DNA from: Yersinia intermedia | GTDB lineage: Bacteria > Pseudomonadota > Gammaproteobacteria > Enterobacterales > Enterobacteriaceae | Reading direction: 5' to 3' | DNA: 64,000 nucleotides | NCBI RefSeq assembly: GCF_900635455.1 | Contig: NZ_LR134116.1 | Span: 2,356,001 to 2,420,000, forward strand | Shown here: piece after piece, positions 38,243 through 48,801 of the stretch | How the letters are laid out: each line of letters opens with the position of its first letter | Numbering within the stretch: the stretch's first letter is position 1 | Made by a program: the position numbers and the translations under genes | The notes under the pieces: generated by a model | What the model was told of the DNA's origin: nothing | The model's database searches: none | Seen by the model: the letters and a program-made list of their open reading frames with translations, nothing else

Positions 38243-40000
38243 ATGACACCGACAATGCCTTCGACTGCCGATGATCTCCCCCTCAACTCTGATTTAATCC
38301 ATCACCCAGCCATGCTGCCAATCCAGCAGATTGCTCAGCAATTAGGTGTTAGCGCAGAGGATGTCATCCCTTATGGGCATCATATGGCAAAAGTGGATAT
38401 TCGTGCACTCCAACCCGGCGGCACGCAAGGCAAACTGATTTTAGTTTCCAGTATCACGCCTACACCATTAGGTGAAGGGAAAACAGTGACAACCATTGGC
38501 TTAAGTCAGGGGATCAACCGATTAGGTCACCGTTGTGTCGCCTGTATCCGTCAACCAAGTCTTGGCCCGGTCTTTGGTGTGAAAGGGGGTGCTGCGGGTG
38601 GCGGTGCTTCACAGGTACAACCCATGGAGAAACTGAACCTGCATCTCACAGGGGATATCCATGCCATCAGCGCGGCACATAATCTGGCTGCCGCCGCTTT
38701 GGATGCACGGTTGTATCATGAACAACGCCTGGGGCCGGCTTTTAGCCAACAAACCGGATTACCGTTACTGAATATTGATCCGCAACAGATCCTCTGGCCA
38801 CGGGTGGTTGATCATAACGACCGGGCATTACGCCATATTCGAGTGGGGATTGGTGAAAGGACCAACGGTGTAGAGCGGGCAGACCATGTGGAAATAACCG
38901 CCGCATCTGAATTGATGGCTATTTTGGCCTTGTCAGAAAACCTGCCAGATATGCGACAACGCATTGGCCGGATTATTCTGGCTCACTCCACCCACGGCCA
39001 ACCGATAACCACAACAGATTTGGGCGTTGCCGGTGCCATGGCCGCGCTAATGAAAGAGACCATCCACCCAACGTTAATGCAAACCAGTGAACACACACCG
39101 GTGCTGATCCATGCAGGTCCTTTTGCCAATATCGCTCACGGCAACTCATCGGTTCTGGCTGACCGGCTGGGCTTACAGTTAGCGGATTTCGTGGTAACCG
39201 AAGCAGGTTTCGGCTCGGATATGGGGATGGAAAAGTTCTTTAATATTAAATATCGCCAATCCGGTATTGCCCCCTCTTGTGTAGTTTTGGTCGCGACACT
39301 GCGTAGCCTGAAAGCCAATAGTGGCGCGTATGATATTAAACCGGGCCAGCCGCTACCTGCTGAGATCCTCAATGTGAATATTCCGTTGCTCAATCAAGGC
39401 TGTGCCAATCTAAAATGGCACATCAATAATGCGAAAAGCTACGGTTTGCCGGTGGTGGTGGCGGTTAATCGCTTCCCGGACGACAGCCCCGAAGAATTGC
39501 GATTTCTAACCGACTATGCGCTATCAGCCGGAGCACTGGCTTGTGAAATCAGTGATGCATTTGCCTTGGGAGGGGCTGGGACCACAGCACTAGCCCAACA
39601 AGTGATCGCAGCTTGCGCACAAGATACTGAGCCGATGTTACCTTACCCAGACAGCGCCACACTGGAGGACAAGTTACAGGTTATGGCGCAGCGCTATGGT
39701 GCCCGCGACGTGATATTTACCCCTCAAGCCCGCCGGCAACTGGAGGAGATAACCGCCGCCGGTTTTGGTCATTTGCCGCTATGTATCGCCAAAACGCCGC
39801 TGTCTATCAGTGCCGATGCCAGCCTGAAAAACGTCCCACATGATTTTGTATTGCCCGTAACGGCCTGTGCCGTGTCAGCAGGTGCCGGATTTGTTCGTAT
39901 TTATACCGGGAATATCATGACCATGCCGGGCCTTGGCACCCTACCGGCGTATTATCATATTGATATAGATGACGAAGGGCATATTCACGGGTTAAGCTAG
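38243..40000 (+). CDS. fhs: Formate--tetrahydrofolate ligase
   Basis: Fhs makes 10-formyl-tetrahydrofolate from formate, THF and ATP, feeding purine and formyl-Met synthesis. The 585-residue protein has the P-loop-like [17 protein letters not shown], the family signature block [19 protein letters not shown], and [22 protein letters not shown]. The C-terminus [18 protein letters not shown] is the normal end. The N-terminus is slightly longer than usual; ATG 38243 has a distant AGGA, and ATG 38255 or TTG further upstream remain possible. E. coli K-12 lacks this gene, so it is an accessory element relative to that map. Confidence 0.94.
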   Translation: MTPTMPSTADDLPLNSDLIHHPAMLPIQQIAQQLGVSAEDVIPYGHHMAKVDIRALQPGGTQGKLILVSSITPTPLGEGKTVTTIGLSQGINRLGHRCVACIRQPSLGPVFGVKGGAAGGGASQVQPMEKLNLHLTGDIHAISAAHNLAAAALDARLYHEQRLGPAFSQQTGLPLLNIDPQQILWPRVVDHNDRALRHIRVGIGERTNGVERADHVEITAASELMAILALSENLPDMRQRIGRIILAHSTHGQPITTTDLGVAGAMAALMKETIHPTLMQTSEHTPVLIHAGPFANIAHGNSSVLADRLGLQLADFVVTEAGFGSDMGMEKFFNIKYRQSGIAPSCVVLVATLRSLKANSGAYDIKPGQPLPAEILNVNIPLLNQGCANLKWHINNAKSYGLPVVVAVNRFPDDSPEELRFLTDYALSAGALACEISDAFALGGAGTTALAQQVIAACAQDTEPMLPYPDSATLEDKLQVMAQRYGARDVIFTPQARRQLEEITAAGFGHLPLCIAKTPLSISADASLKNVPHDFVLPVTACAVSAGAGFVRIYTGNIMTMPGLGTLPAYYHIDIDDEGHIHGLS

Positions 40001-40068
40001 CTCAATACAAAGAAGTGATGACCAATCGGTTGTTATCACTTCTTATTAATAGATTACTAAGGTTCACT

Positions 40069-40512
40069 ATGTCTCAACCGCAAGAATATCAACGCATTGG
40101 CGGCTGGTTATTGGCCCCTCTGGCCTATTTGATTGTCACACTGCTCAGCGCCAGTCTGATGCTAGCACTGTATGCCATGGCTATCTTCACACCGGAATCC
40201 CGAGAGTATTTGGTGACCAATTCGCAGGCATTTACCTTGCAATGGTATTTCTCGGTAATAACAACGCTGGTGATGTGGGCCTATACATTATGGGTTATCT
40301 GGTTGTTTTGCAGCCGCTCACGTCGCCTGCCCAAATGGTTTATTCTCTGGTTGCTATTAACCGTGCTACTGGCGCTCAAAGCGTTCGCTTTCTCGCCGAT
40401 CAGCGATGATATTGCTTTGCGCACACTGGGATGGCCGCTACTGGCAGCCGCTGTTTTTGTGCCTTACATCAAACGTTCTCAACGCGTGAAGCATACTTTT
40501 ACCGAACTTTAA
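40069..40512 (+). CDS. ydgK: YdgK family membrane protein (DUF2569)
   Basis: The 147-residue inner-membrane protein has four hydrophobic segments. QRIGGWLLAPLAYLIV at the N-terminus and KAFAFSPISDDIAL in the middle match E. coli YdgK and DUF2569. Its function is unknown. ATG 40069 has AAGG upstream. As in E. coli it directly precedes rsxA. The small genes cnu and blr, which lie just before ydgK in E. coli, were not found here. Confidence 0.88.
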   Translation: MSQPQEYQRIGGWLLAPLAYLIVTLLSASLMLALYAMAIFTPESREYLVTNSQAFTLQWYFSVITTLVMWAYTLWVIWLFCSRSRRLPKWFILWLLLTVLLALKAFAFSPISDDIALRTLGWPLLAAAVFVPYIKRSQRVKHTFTEL

Positions 40513-40634
40513 TGGGATTGAGCACTTTTTCCCCCTAAAATAGTGGGTAAATCGTAATAACCCTGCACTTCATCTGTTGTCGTTAGGCCGCCAATTTTGG
40601 ATAATAGGCGGCTTTTATTTTTTTAGGCTTCGTA

Positions 40635-41216
40635 ATGACTGAATACCTGCTCCTGTTTGTCGGTACTGTTTTGGTAAACAACTTTGTGCTGGTCAAATTT
40701 CTTGGCCTGTGCCCGTTTATGGGTGTCTCCAAAAAACTGGAGACCGCCATTGGTATGGGGCTGGCAACGACCTTTGTACTGACATTGGCTTCTGTTTGCG
40801 CCTGGATGGTAAACAGCTTTATCTTGCTGCCGCTTGGATTGGTGTATTTACGCACATTGGCCTTTATTCTCGTTATCGCCGTCGTGGTGCAATTTACCGA
40901 ATTGGTGGTGCGCAAAACCAGCCCGCTGCTTTATCGCTTACTGGGGATATTTCTGCCGCTGATTACCACTAACTGTGCTGTGCTGGGTGTCGCTTTGCTC
41001 AACGTCAATCAATCTCACAATTTTATGCAATCGGCGGTTTATGGCTTCAGTGCCGCTGCCGGTTTCTCTCTGGTCATGGTGCTATTCGCGGCTATTCGCG
41101 AACGCTTGGCAGTGGCTGACGTTCCTGCACCCTTCCGTGGGTCGTCCATTGCGCTCATCACCGCAGGGTTGATGTCATTGGCCTTTATGGGCTTTACCGG
41201 GTTGGTGAAGTTCTAA
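40635..41216 (+). CDS. rsxA: Electron transport complex subunit RsxA
   Basis: RsxA is an integral membrane subunit of the Rnf-type complex that uses reducing power and the ion gradient to keep the SoxR iron-sulphur cluster reduced. The 193-residue protein has six membrane helices, including [20 protein letters not shown] and [14 protein letters not shown], which hold the cysteines of the intramembrane cluster shared with RsxE. It starts the rsx operon, and its stop codon overlaps the rsxB start. Confidence 0.97.
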   Translation: MTEYLLLFVGTVLVNNFVLVKFLGLCPFMGVSKKLETAIGMGLATTFVLTLASVCAWMVNSFILLPLGLVYLRTLAFILVIAVVVQFTELVVRKTSPLLYRLLGIFLPLITTNCAVLGVALLNVNQSHNFMQSAVYGFSAAAGFSLVMVLFAAIRERLAVADVPAPFRGSSIALITAGLMSLAFMGFTGLVKF

Positions 41217-41839
41217 TGATGTCGTTATGGATTGCCGTAGGTGCATTAAGTACATTGGCGCTGATATCCGGCGTGGTGCTTGGTTTTGCCGCCCGTCGTT
41301 TTCAAGTTGATCAAGACCCTGTGGTTGAGCAAGTAGAAGCCCTGTTGCCACAAAGCCAGTGCGGTCAATGTGGTTACCCCGGCTGTCGGCCCTATGCAGA
41401 AGCCGTTTCCTCTCAAGGGGAGAAAATCAATAAGTGCGCACCGGGTGGTGAACAAGTGATGCTCAAACTGGCCGAACTGCTGGCAGTTGAGCCACAGCCA
41501 TTAGAGGGTGACGAAGCTTCCGCTCATCCGCAGCGTAAAGTGGCGTTTATTGATGAAGCTAATTGTATCGGGTGCACAAAATGTATTCAGGCCTGCCCTG
41601 TCGATGCCATTGTGGGTGCCACCCGAGCCATGCATACCGTATTGCCAGACCTGTGTACCGGCTGCGACCTTTGCGTTGCCCCGTGCCCAACAGATTGTAT
41701 TGAAATGATTCCGGTTGCTGCCACCACCGCTAACTGGAAGTGGGACCTGAGCACTATTCCAGTCAAAAACCTGCCAACTCAGTTAGTGGCATCGCAGATG
41801 ATTCCGGTGAAAATGATAGATGTGGAACAACATGTTTAA
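41216..41839 (+). CDS. rsxB: Electron transport complex iron-sulphur subunit RsxB
   Basis: RsxB carries iron-sulphur clusters on the cytoplasmic face of the Rsx complex. After one N-terminal membrane helix (residues 2-25) comes a four-cysteine motif ([17 protein letters not shown] ... KCAPGG) and two ferredoxin motifs, [12 protein letters not shown] and [12 protein letters not shown]. Its 207 residues are somewhat longer than the E. coli protein. The start is ATG 41216 or 41219. It overlaps rsxC by 8 bp. Confidence 0.97.
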   Translation: MMSLWIAVGALSTLALISGVVLGFAARRFQVDQDPVVEQVEALLPQSQCGQCGYPGCRPYAEAVSSQGEKINKCAPGGEQVMLKLAELLAVEPQPLEGDEASAHPQRKVAFIDEANCIGCTKCIQACPVDAIVGATRAMHTVLPDLCTGCDLCVAPCPTDCIEMIPVAATTANWKWDLSTIPVKNLPTQLVASQMIPVKMIDVEQHV

Positions 41840-44036
41840 GCTGTTTACCACCCGCCAACACGACAGTATCTGGGATTTTGACGGAGGGATCCATCCACCG
41901 GAAATGAAGGTGCAATCAAGCACAGTGCCAATGCGCATCGCGTCTTTGCCTGAGCAAATGATCATTCCACTGCAACAACATCTGGGGCCAGAAGGCGAAC
42001 TGCGCGTGAGAGCCGGCGAACAGGTATTAAAGGGGCAGCCGCTGACTGTGGGCCGTGGCCGCACAGTTCCAGTGCATGCCCCCACCTCTGGCACTATTAC
42101 GGCCATTGCTCCGCATACCACCGCACACCCCTCAGGCCTGGCTGAATTGTGTGTTCATATTGCCCCGGATGGCGAAGACCGTTGGCGTGAGCAACAGCCG
42201 TGGGCCGACTATTTACAACGAGATAACGCCGCCCTACTGGATCGTATTCATCAAGCGGGTATTGCTGGTTTGGGCGGTGCAGGCTTTCCAACCGCCAGTA
42301 AGTTACAAGGTGGCTTAAACAGTGTTACCACCCTGATTATCAACGCGGCTGAATGCGAGCCTTATATCACCGCTGATGATCGGTTAATGCAGGATCACGC
42401 GCAAGAAGTGGTCACTGGTATTGATATTTTAAGGCACTTGCTGCAACCACAGCAGGTGTTGATTGGCATTGAAGATAATAAGCCCGCTGCTATTGCCGCT
42501 TTGCAGTACGCACTACGGGGCCATGACGAGATCCAGTTGCGGGTGGTACCGACCAAATATCCGTCCGGCGGTGCCAAGCAACTCACCAAAATTCTGACCG
42601 GTAAAGAGGTACCCTTCGGCAAGCACTCCTCATCCATTGGGGTGTTGATGCAAAACGTGGGGACGGTGGTCGCCATTAAGCGGGCGATTATCGACGATGA
42701 GCCATTAATTGAACGGGTCGTGACACTCACCGGTGATGCATTAGCAAAACCGGGGAATTTCTGGGCCAGAATTGGTACACCGGTATCGCACTTGTTGAAA
42801 TTGGCCGGATTTCAGCCTCAACAGCAACCGATGGTGATCATGGGTGGCCCGCTGATGGGCTTTACACTGCCAAGTTTGGATGTGCCGATCGTTAAGATCA
42901 GTAACTGTATTTTAGCACCGACCGAAGCCGAAATGGGGCTATCAGAAGCCGAACAGTCTTGTATTCGCTGTGGTTTATGTGTTGATGCTTGTCCAGCCGG
43001 TTTATTGCCCCAACAGCTCTATTGGTTCAGCCGGGGTGAAGAGCATGAGAAAGCGCGCAATCATAACTTATTCGATTGTATTGAATGCGGTGCTTGCGCC
43101 TATGTGTGCCCGAGCAATATCCCATTGGTTCAATATTACCGTCAGGAAAAAGCAGAAATCCGCGCCCTCGACCAGGAAAATGCCCGAGCAGCGGAAGCCA
43201 AAGCACGTTTTGAGGCCAAGCAAATGCGGTTGGAGCGAGAAAAGCGCGCTCGTGAGCTACGCCATAAACAAGCCGCCGTTAAACTGACTGACGCTGATCA
43301 GCATAGGGTTGAAGCTGCCATTAGTCGATTGGCTCGCCATGATGGGGATACTGACGCAGTTATCACCGTGACCGCAGGGCAAACACCAGATAACAGCGCA
43401 GTCATTGCCGCTCGTGAGGCTCGAAAAGCACAGGCCAGAGCACGTCAGGCAGAAAAACAACTCACTGTAACACCCGATGAGGCAACACAACCATCGGTTG
43501 ACCCACGCCAAGCCGCTGTTGCTGCTGCTATTGCCCGCGTTAAAGCTAAGAAAGCGACACAAGCAGCGTCTGAGTCCACGGTTGTGGTGCAGGAACATGA
43601 AGTGTTAGAAACCGATCCACGCAAAGCTGCCGTTGCTGCCGCCATTGCCCGTGTCAAAGCCAAAAAAGCGGCGCAAGCAGCGTCTGAGTCCACGGTTGTG
43701 GTGCAGGAACATGAAGTGTTAGAAACCGATCCACGCAAAGCTGCCGTTGCTGCCGCCATTGCCCGTGTCAAAGCCAAAAAAGCGGCGCAAGCACAATCTG
43801 AGTCCACGGTTGTGGTGCAGGAACATGAAGTGTTAGAAACTGATCCGCGCAAAGCTGCCGTTGCTGCCGCCATTGCCCGTGTTAAAGCCAAAAAAGCGGC
43901 GCAGGCACAGTCTGAGTCCACGGTTGTGGTGCAGGAACATGAAGTGTTAGAAACCGATCCACGCAAAGCTGCCGTTGCTGCCGCCATTGCCCGTGTTAAA
44001 GCCAAAAAAGCTGCACAAACTGCTAACCCAGATTAA
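41832..44036 (+). CDS. rsxC: Electron transport complex subunit RsxC with repeat tail
   Basis: RsxC is the NADH-oxidising peripheral subunit of the Rsx complex. The 734-residue protein has an N-terminal barrel-sandwich region (GGIHPPEMK), an NADH/FMN-binding Nqo1-like domain ([41 protein letters not shown]) and two ferredoxin motifs ([24 protein letters not shown]). From about residue 440 it is a charged, Ala/Lys/Arg-rich helical tail ending in five copies of a 38-residue unit that starts [20 protein letters not shown] 41832 matches E. coli; the frame opens 12 bp earlier. Confidence 0.97.
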   Translation: MFKLFTTRQHDSIWDFDGGIHPPEMKVQSSTVPMRIASLPEQMIIPLQQHLGPEGELRVRAGEQVLKGQPLTVGRGRTVPVHAPTSGTITAIAPHTTAHPSGLAELCVHIAPDGEDRWREQQPWADYLQRDNAALLDRIHQAGIAGLGGAGFPTASKLQGGLNSVTTLIINAAECEPYITADDRLMQDHAQEVVTGIDILRHLLQPQQVLIGIEDNKPAAIAALQYALRGHDEIQLRVVPTKYPSGGAKQLTKILTGKEVPFGKHSSSIGVLMQNVGTVVAIKRAIIDDEPLIERVVTLTGDALAKPGNFWARIGTPVSHLLKLAGFQPQQQPMVIMGGPLMGFTLPSLDVPIVKISNCILAPTEAEMGLSEAEQSCIRCGLCVDACPAGLLPQQLYWFSRGEEHEKARNHNLFDCIECGACAYVCPSNIPLVQYYRQEKAEIRALDQENARAAEAKARFEAKQMRLEREKRARELRHKQAAVKLTDADQHRVEAAISRLARHDGDTDAVITVTAGQTPDNSAVIAAREARKAQARARQAEKQLTVTPDEATQPSVDPRQAAVAAAIARVKAKKATQAASESTVVVQEHEVLETDPRKAAVAAAIARVKAKKAAQAASESTVVVQEHEVLETDPRKAAVAAAIARVKAKKAAQAQSESTVVVQEHEVLETDPRKAAVAAAIARVKAKKAAQAQSESTVVVQEHEVLETDPRKAAVAAAIARVKAKKAAQTANPD
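43500..44033 (+). repeat. 114-bp tandem repeat in the end of rsxC
   Basis: Unit starts lie at 43500, 43614, 43728, 43842 and 43956, exactly 114 bp (38 codons) apart; the last unit is cut after 78 bp. The four later units are almost identical in DNA, while the first is diverged. Low divergence with an in-frame period points to recent expansion and likely copy-number variation between strains. Confidence 0.95.
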
Positions 44037-44050
44037 GACGAAACACACGT

Positions 44051-44085
44051 AACTGACGCTCTGCCATGGCGGCAGAGCATCAGTT
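44051..44085. terminator. Long hairpin between rsxC and the Rob-like gene
   Basis: A 15-bp stem (AACTGACGCTCTGCC with GGCAGAGCATCAGTT, one mismatch) closes a 5-base loop. It starts 14 bp after the rsxC stop codon and includes the stop codon of the opposing araC-family gene. There is no T-run on either strand, so it is an imperfect terminator or an mRNA-protecting structure. Confidence 0.5.
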
Positions 44086-44967
44086 CGTCAACATCAGATA
44101 GTTATAAACCACCGAAATATCGCGCATTTTTGATTCAGCATGGCAACTGTCTATCTCGATAACTTCCATTTCGACACCACCACCAAATTCTTCACGTAAT
44201 TTTGGCAGCACTTCATTAAACAAATAAATTGAGAATTTCACACACTCTTTGGCGCTACCTTGGTGGGATATTGAGAGAAACTCCCCCGCCGGAATAGAGA
44301 TATAATCAACCTCACGGTGCCCCTGTATTTCATGCCGTTTCTCTTTATCAATAGCAGTCGAATAGTACACGCTGTTCTGGCCTTTCTGACACTCCTTGGC
44401 TGAAAACAGTGAATACACCCGTTGGCATGAGAAATTAACTTCCTTAAAGAAATCGAGCAGAATTTCATCTTTCATTGCCATAAAGGAGGAGTGTTGACCA
44501 CTGCAATGGTTGTGTTCATCAAAATCCAGTCGCCGCTTAAAGCCCACCAGCTCTCTCTCAGGTAAAGATATCCGTTTGATTTCAGGCGTATAATTTTCAC
44601 AAAAACCAAAGCGGGGAATCATCCCTTGCACATCCCAGTGCTCCATTTGGCGAAAACTATTAGGCGTGACCCCAAACCGCTTCTTAAATGTACGCGTAAA
44701 GGTTTGCTGTGAATCGAAGCCCAACTCATCAGAGATTTCAATGATAGGACGGCGCGAAATGCGCAGCGCAACAGCCGCGCGAGTCAGTACCCGCCCACGT
44801 ATATAGGAGGCTAATTGTAACCCCACAATACTTTTAAACTTCCGTTGCAGGTGCCATTTTGAATATCCCGAAATCTTCGCCACATCGTCCAATGTGGGTC
44901 TTTTCTCTAAATTGATTTCAATCCACTCAATTAATTCTTCTATAAACAATATGTCTTCGTTGATCAT
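44080..44967 (-). CDS. AraC-family regulator, Rob/SoxS-like with GyrI-like domain
   Basis: The 295-residue protein has an N-terminal AraC double helix-turn-helix of the MarA/SoxS/Rob subgroup (LDDVAKISGYSKWHLQRKFKSIVG, then FDSQQTFTRTFKKRFGVTP). A C-terminal GyrI/SOUL-type ligand domain follows from about residue 120, the layout of Rob rather than of the short MarA and SoxS. The subgroup controls superoxide, antibiotic and solvent resistance genes. It lies inside the rsx operon on the opposite strand, between rsxC and rsxD, and its surroundings are AT-rich, which suggests insertion. It is not the native rob, judging by sequence divergence. Confidence 0.88.
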   Translation of the reverse strand: MINEDILFIEELIEWIEINLEKRPTLDDVAKISGYSKWHLQRKFKSIVGLQLASYIRGRVLTRAAVALRISRRPIIEISDELGFDSQQTFTRTFKKRFGVTPNSFRQMEHWDVQGMIPRFGFCENYTPEIKRISLPERELVGFKRRLDFDEHNHCSGQHSSFMAMKDEILLDFFKEVNFSCQRVYSLFSAKECQKGQNSVYYSTAIDKEKRHEIQGHREVDYISIPAGEFLSISHQGSAKECVKFSIYLFNEVLPKLREEFGGGVEMEVIEIDSCHAESKMRDISVVYNYLMLTN

Positions 44968-45459
44968 CTTATTATTCTTTAAATATATAATTACAGTGCA
45001 TACTACATTAATCTATCATTATGCCAACGCTTTTCTCAAATCTCATTTCACAGGTTAATAAATCGTTAGCTTGCAGTTAATTAGCCGCAAGTGACCTACA
45101 AAAAATCAAGTTAAAACAATAAATTAAATAACACCTATCGCCAATTAAAACCTAATAACTCGCCATCACTTAAGGAGCCGTTATTAGTATATGTTTGTTA
45201 CTATCTCGATATAAATTGCAAGTTAAATTTTTAGGCTAACGGGGGTTATTTAATGCTATAGCTTCCTTAATATCTCAATGCATTATGAATAATAACCCTA
45301 TGATTAAGGCGTATTACACTTTGCCTGAATAGGGTAGAATACGGCACAATTATTATCCCCCTGACGGCTGAGTGTATCGATGGCCGCAAGCATTGGCTTG
45401 CCAGCGCAATAGCTGCGCTTAAACACTCTGTTAAGCATTTGACATATGGTTGTAATTTC
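44968..45459. other. AT-rich region between the Rob-like gene and rsxD
   Basis: This 492-bp stretch has no convincing gene. Its left two thirds are very AT-rich. Near 45310-45340 a TTACAC...TAGAAT pair with 16-bp spacing resembles a sigma-70 promoter pointing toward rsxD, about 120 bp before its start. Minus-strand open frames at 45267-45534 look non-coding. Confidence 0.45.
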
Positions 45460-46554
45460 ATGAAATTCAGGCCAGCAACACCGACCCAGAAAAAAGGGTT
45501 GCAAATAGCCAGTTCCCCTTTTACGCACAATCAACGTAGTACCCGCAGTATCATGTTGTTGGTGATTCTGGCCTGCATTCCGGGCATTATTGCCCAGACC
45601 TACTTCTTTGGTTATGGCAACCTGATTCAGGCCGTGCTGGCGATGGCTACCGCCGTGCTAGCCGAAGGGGCTGTTTTGCAGTTACGCAAACAACCGGTAT
45701 TGATACGGTTGCAAGATAACTCCGCCCTGCTTACCGGCTTACTGCTGGGGATAAGCCTGCCCCCCTTGGCCCCTTGGTGGATGATTGTGTTGGGTACGTT
45801 GTTTGCTATCATCATCGCTAAACAACTGTATGGCGGCTTGGGGCAAAATCCGTTTAACCCCGCCATGGTTGGCTATGTAGTTCTGCTGATTTCATTCCCA
45901 GTACAAATGACCACTTGGCTACCCCCGTTGCCATTACAAGGTATGCCGATTGGTTTTTATGACACACTTTCAACTATCTTTACCGGACATACCCACAGTG
46001 GCGCGGATATTCATCAACTCCAGATGGGTTATGATGGTGTCAGTCAGGCGACACCGTTGGATGGTTTTAAAACTGCCCTGCGCTCACAATCCACTGAGCA
46101 AATTCTGCAACAACCCATTTTTGCTGCAACGTTAGCGGGTATTGGCTGGCAATGGATTAACATTGGTTTTCTGGCGGGCGGCTTATTGCTGCTGTGGCGT
46201 AAAGCGATTCATTGGCACATTCCGGTCAGTTTCTTGTTGGCACTGGCTGGTTGTGCCGCAATCAGTTGGATAGCCGCCCCGCAAAGTTTTGCCCCGCCGA
46301 TGTTGCATTTGTTTTCCGGTGCCACAATGTTAGGTGCGTTCTTTATAGCCACCGATCCAGTTAGTGCGTCTACCACACCCCGTGGCCGCCTGATTTTTGG
46401 GGCATTAATCGGTATTCTGGTGTGGTTAATTCGGGTTTATGGTGGTTATCCCGACGGAGTCGCCTTTGCCGTACTGCTGGCCAATATTACCGTTCCACTG
46501 ATTGACCACTATACCCAGCCACGGGTTTATGGTCACAACCGCGCCGGTAAATAA
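45460..46554 (+). CDS. rsxD: Electron transport complex subunit RsxD
   Basis: RsxD is a membrane subunit that carries covalently bound flavin. The 364-residue protein has about nine membrane helices; [19 protein letters not shown] begins the conserved part, [21 protein letters not shown] is highly conserved, and the flavin-attachment threonine lies in [10 protein letters not shown]. It has a 12-residue N-terminal addition relative to E. coli. ATG 45460 is the likely start but has a poor ribosome site. Because it is cut off from rsxABC by 1.4 kb with an opposing gene, it must have its own promoter or depend on read-through. Confidence 0.95.
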   Translation: MKFRPATPTQKKGLQIASSPFTHNQRSTRSIMLLVILACIPGIIAQTYFFGYGNLIQAVLAMATAVLAEGAVLQLRKQPVLIRLQDNSALLTGLLLGISLPPLAPWWMIVLGTLFAIIIAKQLYGGLGQNPFNPAMVGYVVLLISFPVQMTTWLPPLPLQGMPIGFYDTLSTIFTGHTHSGADIHQLQMGYDGVSQATPLDGFKTALRSQSTEQILQQPIFAATLAGIGWQWINIGFLAGGLLLLWRKAIHWHIPVSFLLALAGCAAISWIAAPQSFAPPMLHLFSGATMLGAFFIATDPVSASTTPRGRLIFGALIGILVWLIRVYGGYPDGVAFAVLLANITVPLIDHYTQPRVYGHNRAGK

Positions 46555-46563
46555 GGAGCCGTT

Positions 46564-47193
46564 ATGCTAAAAACTATGAAGCGTCACGGCATCACTTTGG
46601 CCCTGTTTGCCGCTGGTGCTACCGGATTGACAGCAGTGGTTAACTCACTGACAGAGTCAACCATTGCCCATCAGGCCGCTTTGCAACAGAAAGCGTTGTT
46701 GGATCAAGTTGTCCCGGCTGAAAATTATGACAATGATATGCAAGCTGAATGTTACGTTGTCACTGATATTGCGTTGGGTAACCTGTCTCCTCACCGCGTG
46801 TATCTGGCACGATTGGCGAATAAACCCGTGGCAGCCGCGATTGAAACCACCGCTCCAGACGGTTATTCCGGTGCTATCCAACTGTTAGTCGGTGCGGATT
46901 TCCACGGTAATGTACTCGGCAGTCGGGTGATGGAACATCACGAAACCCCCGGTCTCGGTGATAAGATTGATATTAGAATCTCTGATTGGATTAGCCATTT
47001 CAGCGGCCAACATGTCGAGAGTGAACAAGACAAACGCTGGGCAGTGAAGAAAGACGGCGGTACTTTTGATCAATTTACCGGTGCCACCATTACGCCAAGA
47101 GCGGTGGTGCGAGCGGTGAAAAATACCACGCTGTATTTGGAAACCTTGCCGGGCAAACTTGATAGTTTGCCCGTCTGTGGAGAGAGTCAATGA
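46564..47193 (+). CDS. rsxG: Electron transport complex subunit RsxG
   Basis: RsxG is anchored by one N-terminal helix (residues 8-27) with a periplasmic FMN-binding domain. Covalent FMN is expected on Thr175 in the motif [23 protein letters not shown] and [10 protein letters not shown] are family blocks. It has 209 residues, with AAGGAG 7 bp upstream. Its stop overlaps the rsxE start by 4 bp (ATGA). Confidence 0.96.
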   Translation: MLKTMKRHGITLALFAAGATGLTAVVNSLTESTIAHQAALQQKALLDQVVPAENYDNDMQAECYVVTDIALGNLSPHRVYLARLANKPVAAAIETTAPDGYSGAIQLLVGADFHGNVLGSRVMEHHETPGLGDKIDIRISDWISHFSGQHVESEQDKRWAVKKDGGTFDQFTGATITPRAVVRAVKNTTLYLETLPGKLDSLPVCGESQ

Positions 47194-47891
47194 GTGAAGC
47201 AAAAGATCTGTTAGCGCAAGGGCTATGGAAGAATAACTCTGCGTTGGTGCAGCTATTGGGTCTGTGTCCGTTGTTGGCAGTCTCCTCAACGGCCACCAAT
47301 GCTCTCGGATTGGGATTAGCGACCACACTGGTATTGGTGTGTACCAATACGGCAGTGTCTGCGTTGCGCCGCTGGGTGCCAAATGAAATTCGCATTCCAA
47401 TCTATGTGATGATCATTGCTTCCGTGGTCAGTACCGTGCAAATGCTGATTAACGCCTATGCCTTTGGGTTATATCAATCCTTGGGAATATTTATCCCATT
47501 GATTGTGACTAACTGCATTGTGATTGGCCGGGCGGAAGCTTACGCGGCAAAAAATCCGGTGGGGTTATCTGCTCTGGATGGCCTGGCTATGGGGTTAGGG
47601 GCAACCTGCGCGTTATTTGTGCTGGGATCGCTGCGTGAAATTCTGGGGAACGGTACTTTATTCGATGGCGCAGATATGTTGTTAGGCAACTGGGCAAAAG
47701 TGCTGCGTATCGAAATTTTGCATCTGGATAGCCCTTTCCTGTTAGCAATGCTGCCACCCGGTGCCTTTATTGGTTTGGGATTGCTATTGGCCGGTAAATA
47801 TATCATTGACGAAAAAATGAAAGCGCGCAAAGCACAACGAGTGGCGACTGCGCCGCAACTTCAGGACGGAGATGCCCGGAACGCCTTATGA
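47190..47891 (+). CDS. rsxE: Electron transport complex subunit RsxE
   Basis: RsxE is an integral membrane subunit homologous to RsxA, with six helices. [26 protein letters not shown] and [17 protein letters not shown] hold the cysteines that pair with those of RsxA. It has 233 residues. ATGA overlaps join it to rsxG upstream and nth downstream, so rsxDGE-nth is translated as one tight unit. Confidence 0.96.
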   Translation: MSEAKDLLAQGLWKNNSALVQLLGLCPLLAVSSTATNALGLGLATTLVLVCTNTAVSALRRWVPNEIRIPIYVMIIASVVSTVQMLINAYAFGLYQSLGIFIPLIVTNCIVIGRAEAYAAKNPVGLSALDGLAMGLGATCALFVLGSLREILGNGTLFDGADMLLGNWAKVLRIEILHLDSPFLLAMLPPGAFIGLGLLLAGKYIIDEKMKARKAQRVATAPQLQDGDARNAL

Positions 47892-48529
47892 ATAAAGAGA
47901 AACGTGTCGCAATTCTGACCCGGCTGCGGGACAACGATCCGCACCCCACGACGGAACTGGTCTATACCTCACCTTTTGAGCTGCTTATTTCGGTGTTGCT
48001 CTCAGCGCAAGCCACTGATGTCAGCGTCAATAAAGCCACCGCCAAACTTTATCCGGTGGCCAATACCCCGCAAGCCCTGCTTGATCTGGGTGTTGATGGT
48101 CTGAAGTCATACATCAAAACTATCGGTCTGTTTAATACTAAAGCCGAAAATGTGATTAAAACCTGCCGCATTTTGCTGGAAAAGCATAATGGCGAGGTGC
48201 CTGAAGACAGAGCGGCGCTCGAAGCACTGCCTGGTGTTGGCCGTAAAACGGCGAATGTGGTGTTGAACACGGCTTTTGGTTGGCCAACTATCGCGGTAGA
48301 TACCCATATATTTCGCGTCTGTAACCGCACCGGCTTTGCTCCCGGTAGCAATGTTGATCAGGTTGAAGCCAAGTTACTCAAGGTGGTTCCGGCTGAATTT
48401 AAGCTTGATTGCCATCACTGGCTAATTCTGCATGGTCGCTATACCTGTATTGCCCGCAAACCGCGCTGTGGTTCGTGCATTATTGAAGATTTGTGTGAGT
48501 TTAAAGAAAAGGTCTACCCGGAGCATTAA
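47888..48529 (+). CDS. nth: Endonuclease III
   Basis: Nth is the DNA glycosylase/AP lyase that removes oxidised pyrimidines. The 213-residue protein has the helix-hairpin-helix [13 protein letters not shown] with the catalytic Lys120, the catalytic Asp138 in [10 protein letters not shown], and the [4Fe-4S] motif C-X6-C-X2-C-X5-C at the C-terminus ([17 protein letters not shown]). It overlaps rsxE by 4 bp, as in E. coli, where rsx and nth also form one operon. Confidence 0.98.
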   Translation: MNKEKRVAILTRLRDNDPHPTTELVYTSPFELLISVLLSAQATDVSVNKATAKLYPVANTPQALLDLGVDGLKSYIKTIGLFNTKAENVIKTCRILLEKHNGEVPEDRAALEALPGVGRKTANVVLNTAFGWPTIAVDTHIFRVCNRTGFAPGSNVDQVEAKLLKVVPAEFKLDCHHWLILHGRYTCIARKPRCGSCIIEDLCEFKEKVYPEH

Positions 48530-48801
48530 TCCTCTGACAACGCTCAGTACATGCCTGTGGCGATGAGCGCAGGCAGACCATAAGAATTGCGCACAAGCGC
48601 TCTGGCCTGAGCGCAATACTCTGCTGTCGTTTCCACCGCTTAAACATGTTATCAACCACGATAAATCTCCTCTATGCCGCGATTGCGGTATTCGATTAGA
48701 CGCCACATCCCCACGCCACTAGACTTGTGACAAAATAGACCCAAACAGTTAATGACTTTGTTACCTGTTTGAAACAAAAAAGACACCTGCGGCGTATCAT
48801 T

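Noticed and set aside
43445..44005. 186-residue open frame on the minus strand with a perfect amino-acid repeat
   Set aside because: It is the antisense image of the rsxC 114-bp tandem repeat. A period divisible by three keeps all frames open, the composition is Ala/Thr/Ser biased and there is no ribosome site.
45267..45534. Two minus-strand open frames of 76-87 residues before rsxD
   Set aside because: They overlap the rsxD start and its promoter region, have low-complexity, cysteine-rich translations and resemble no family.
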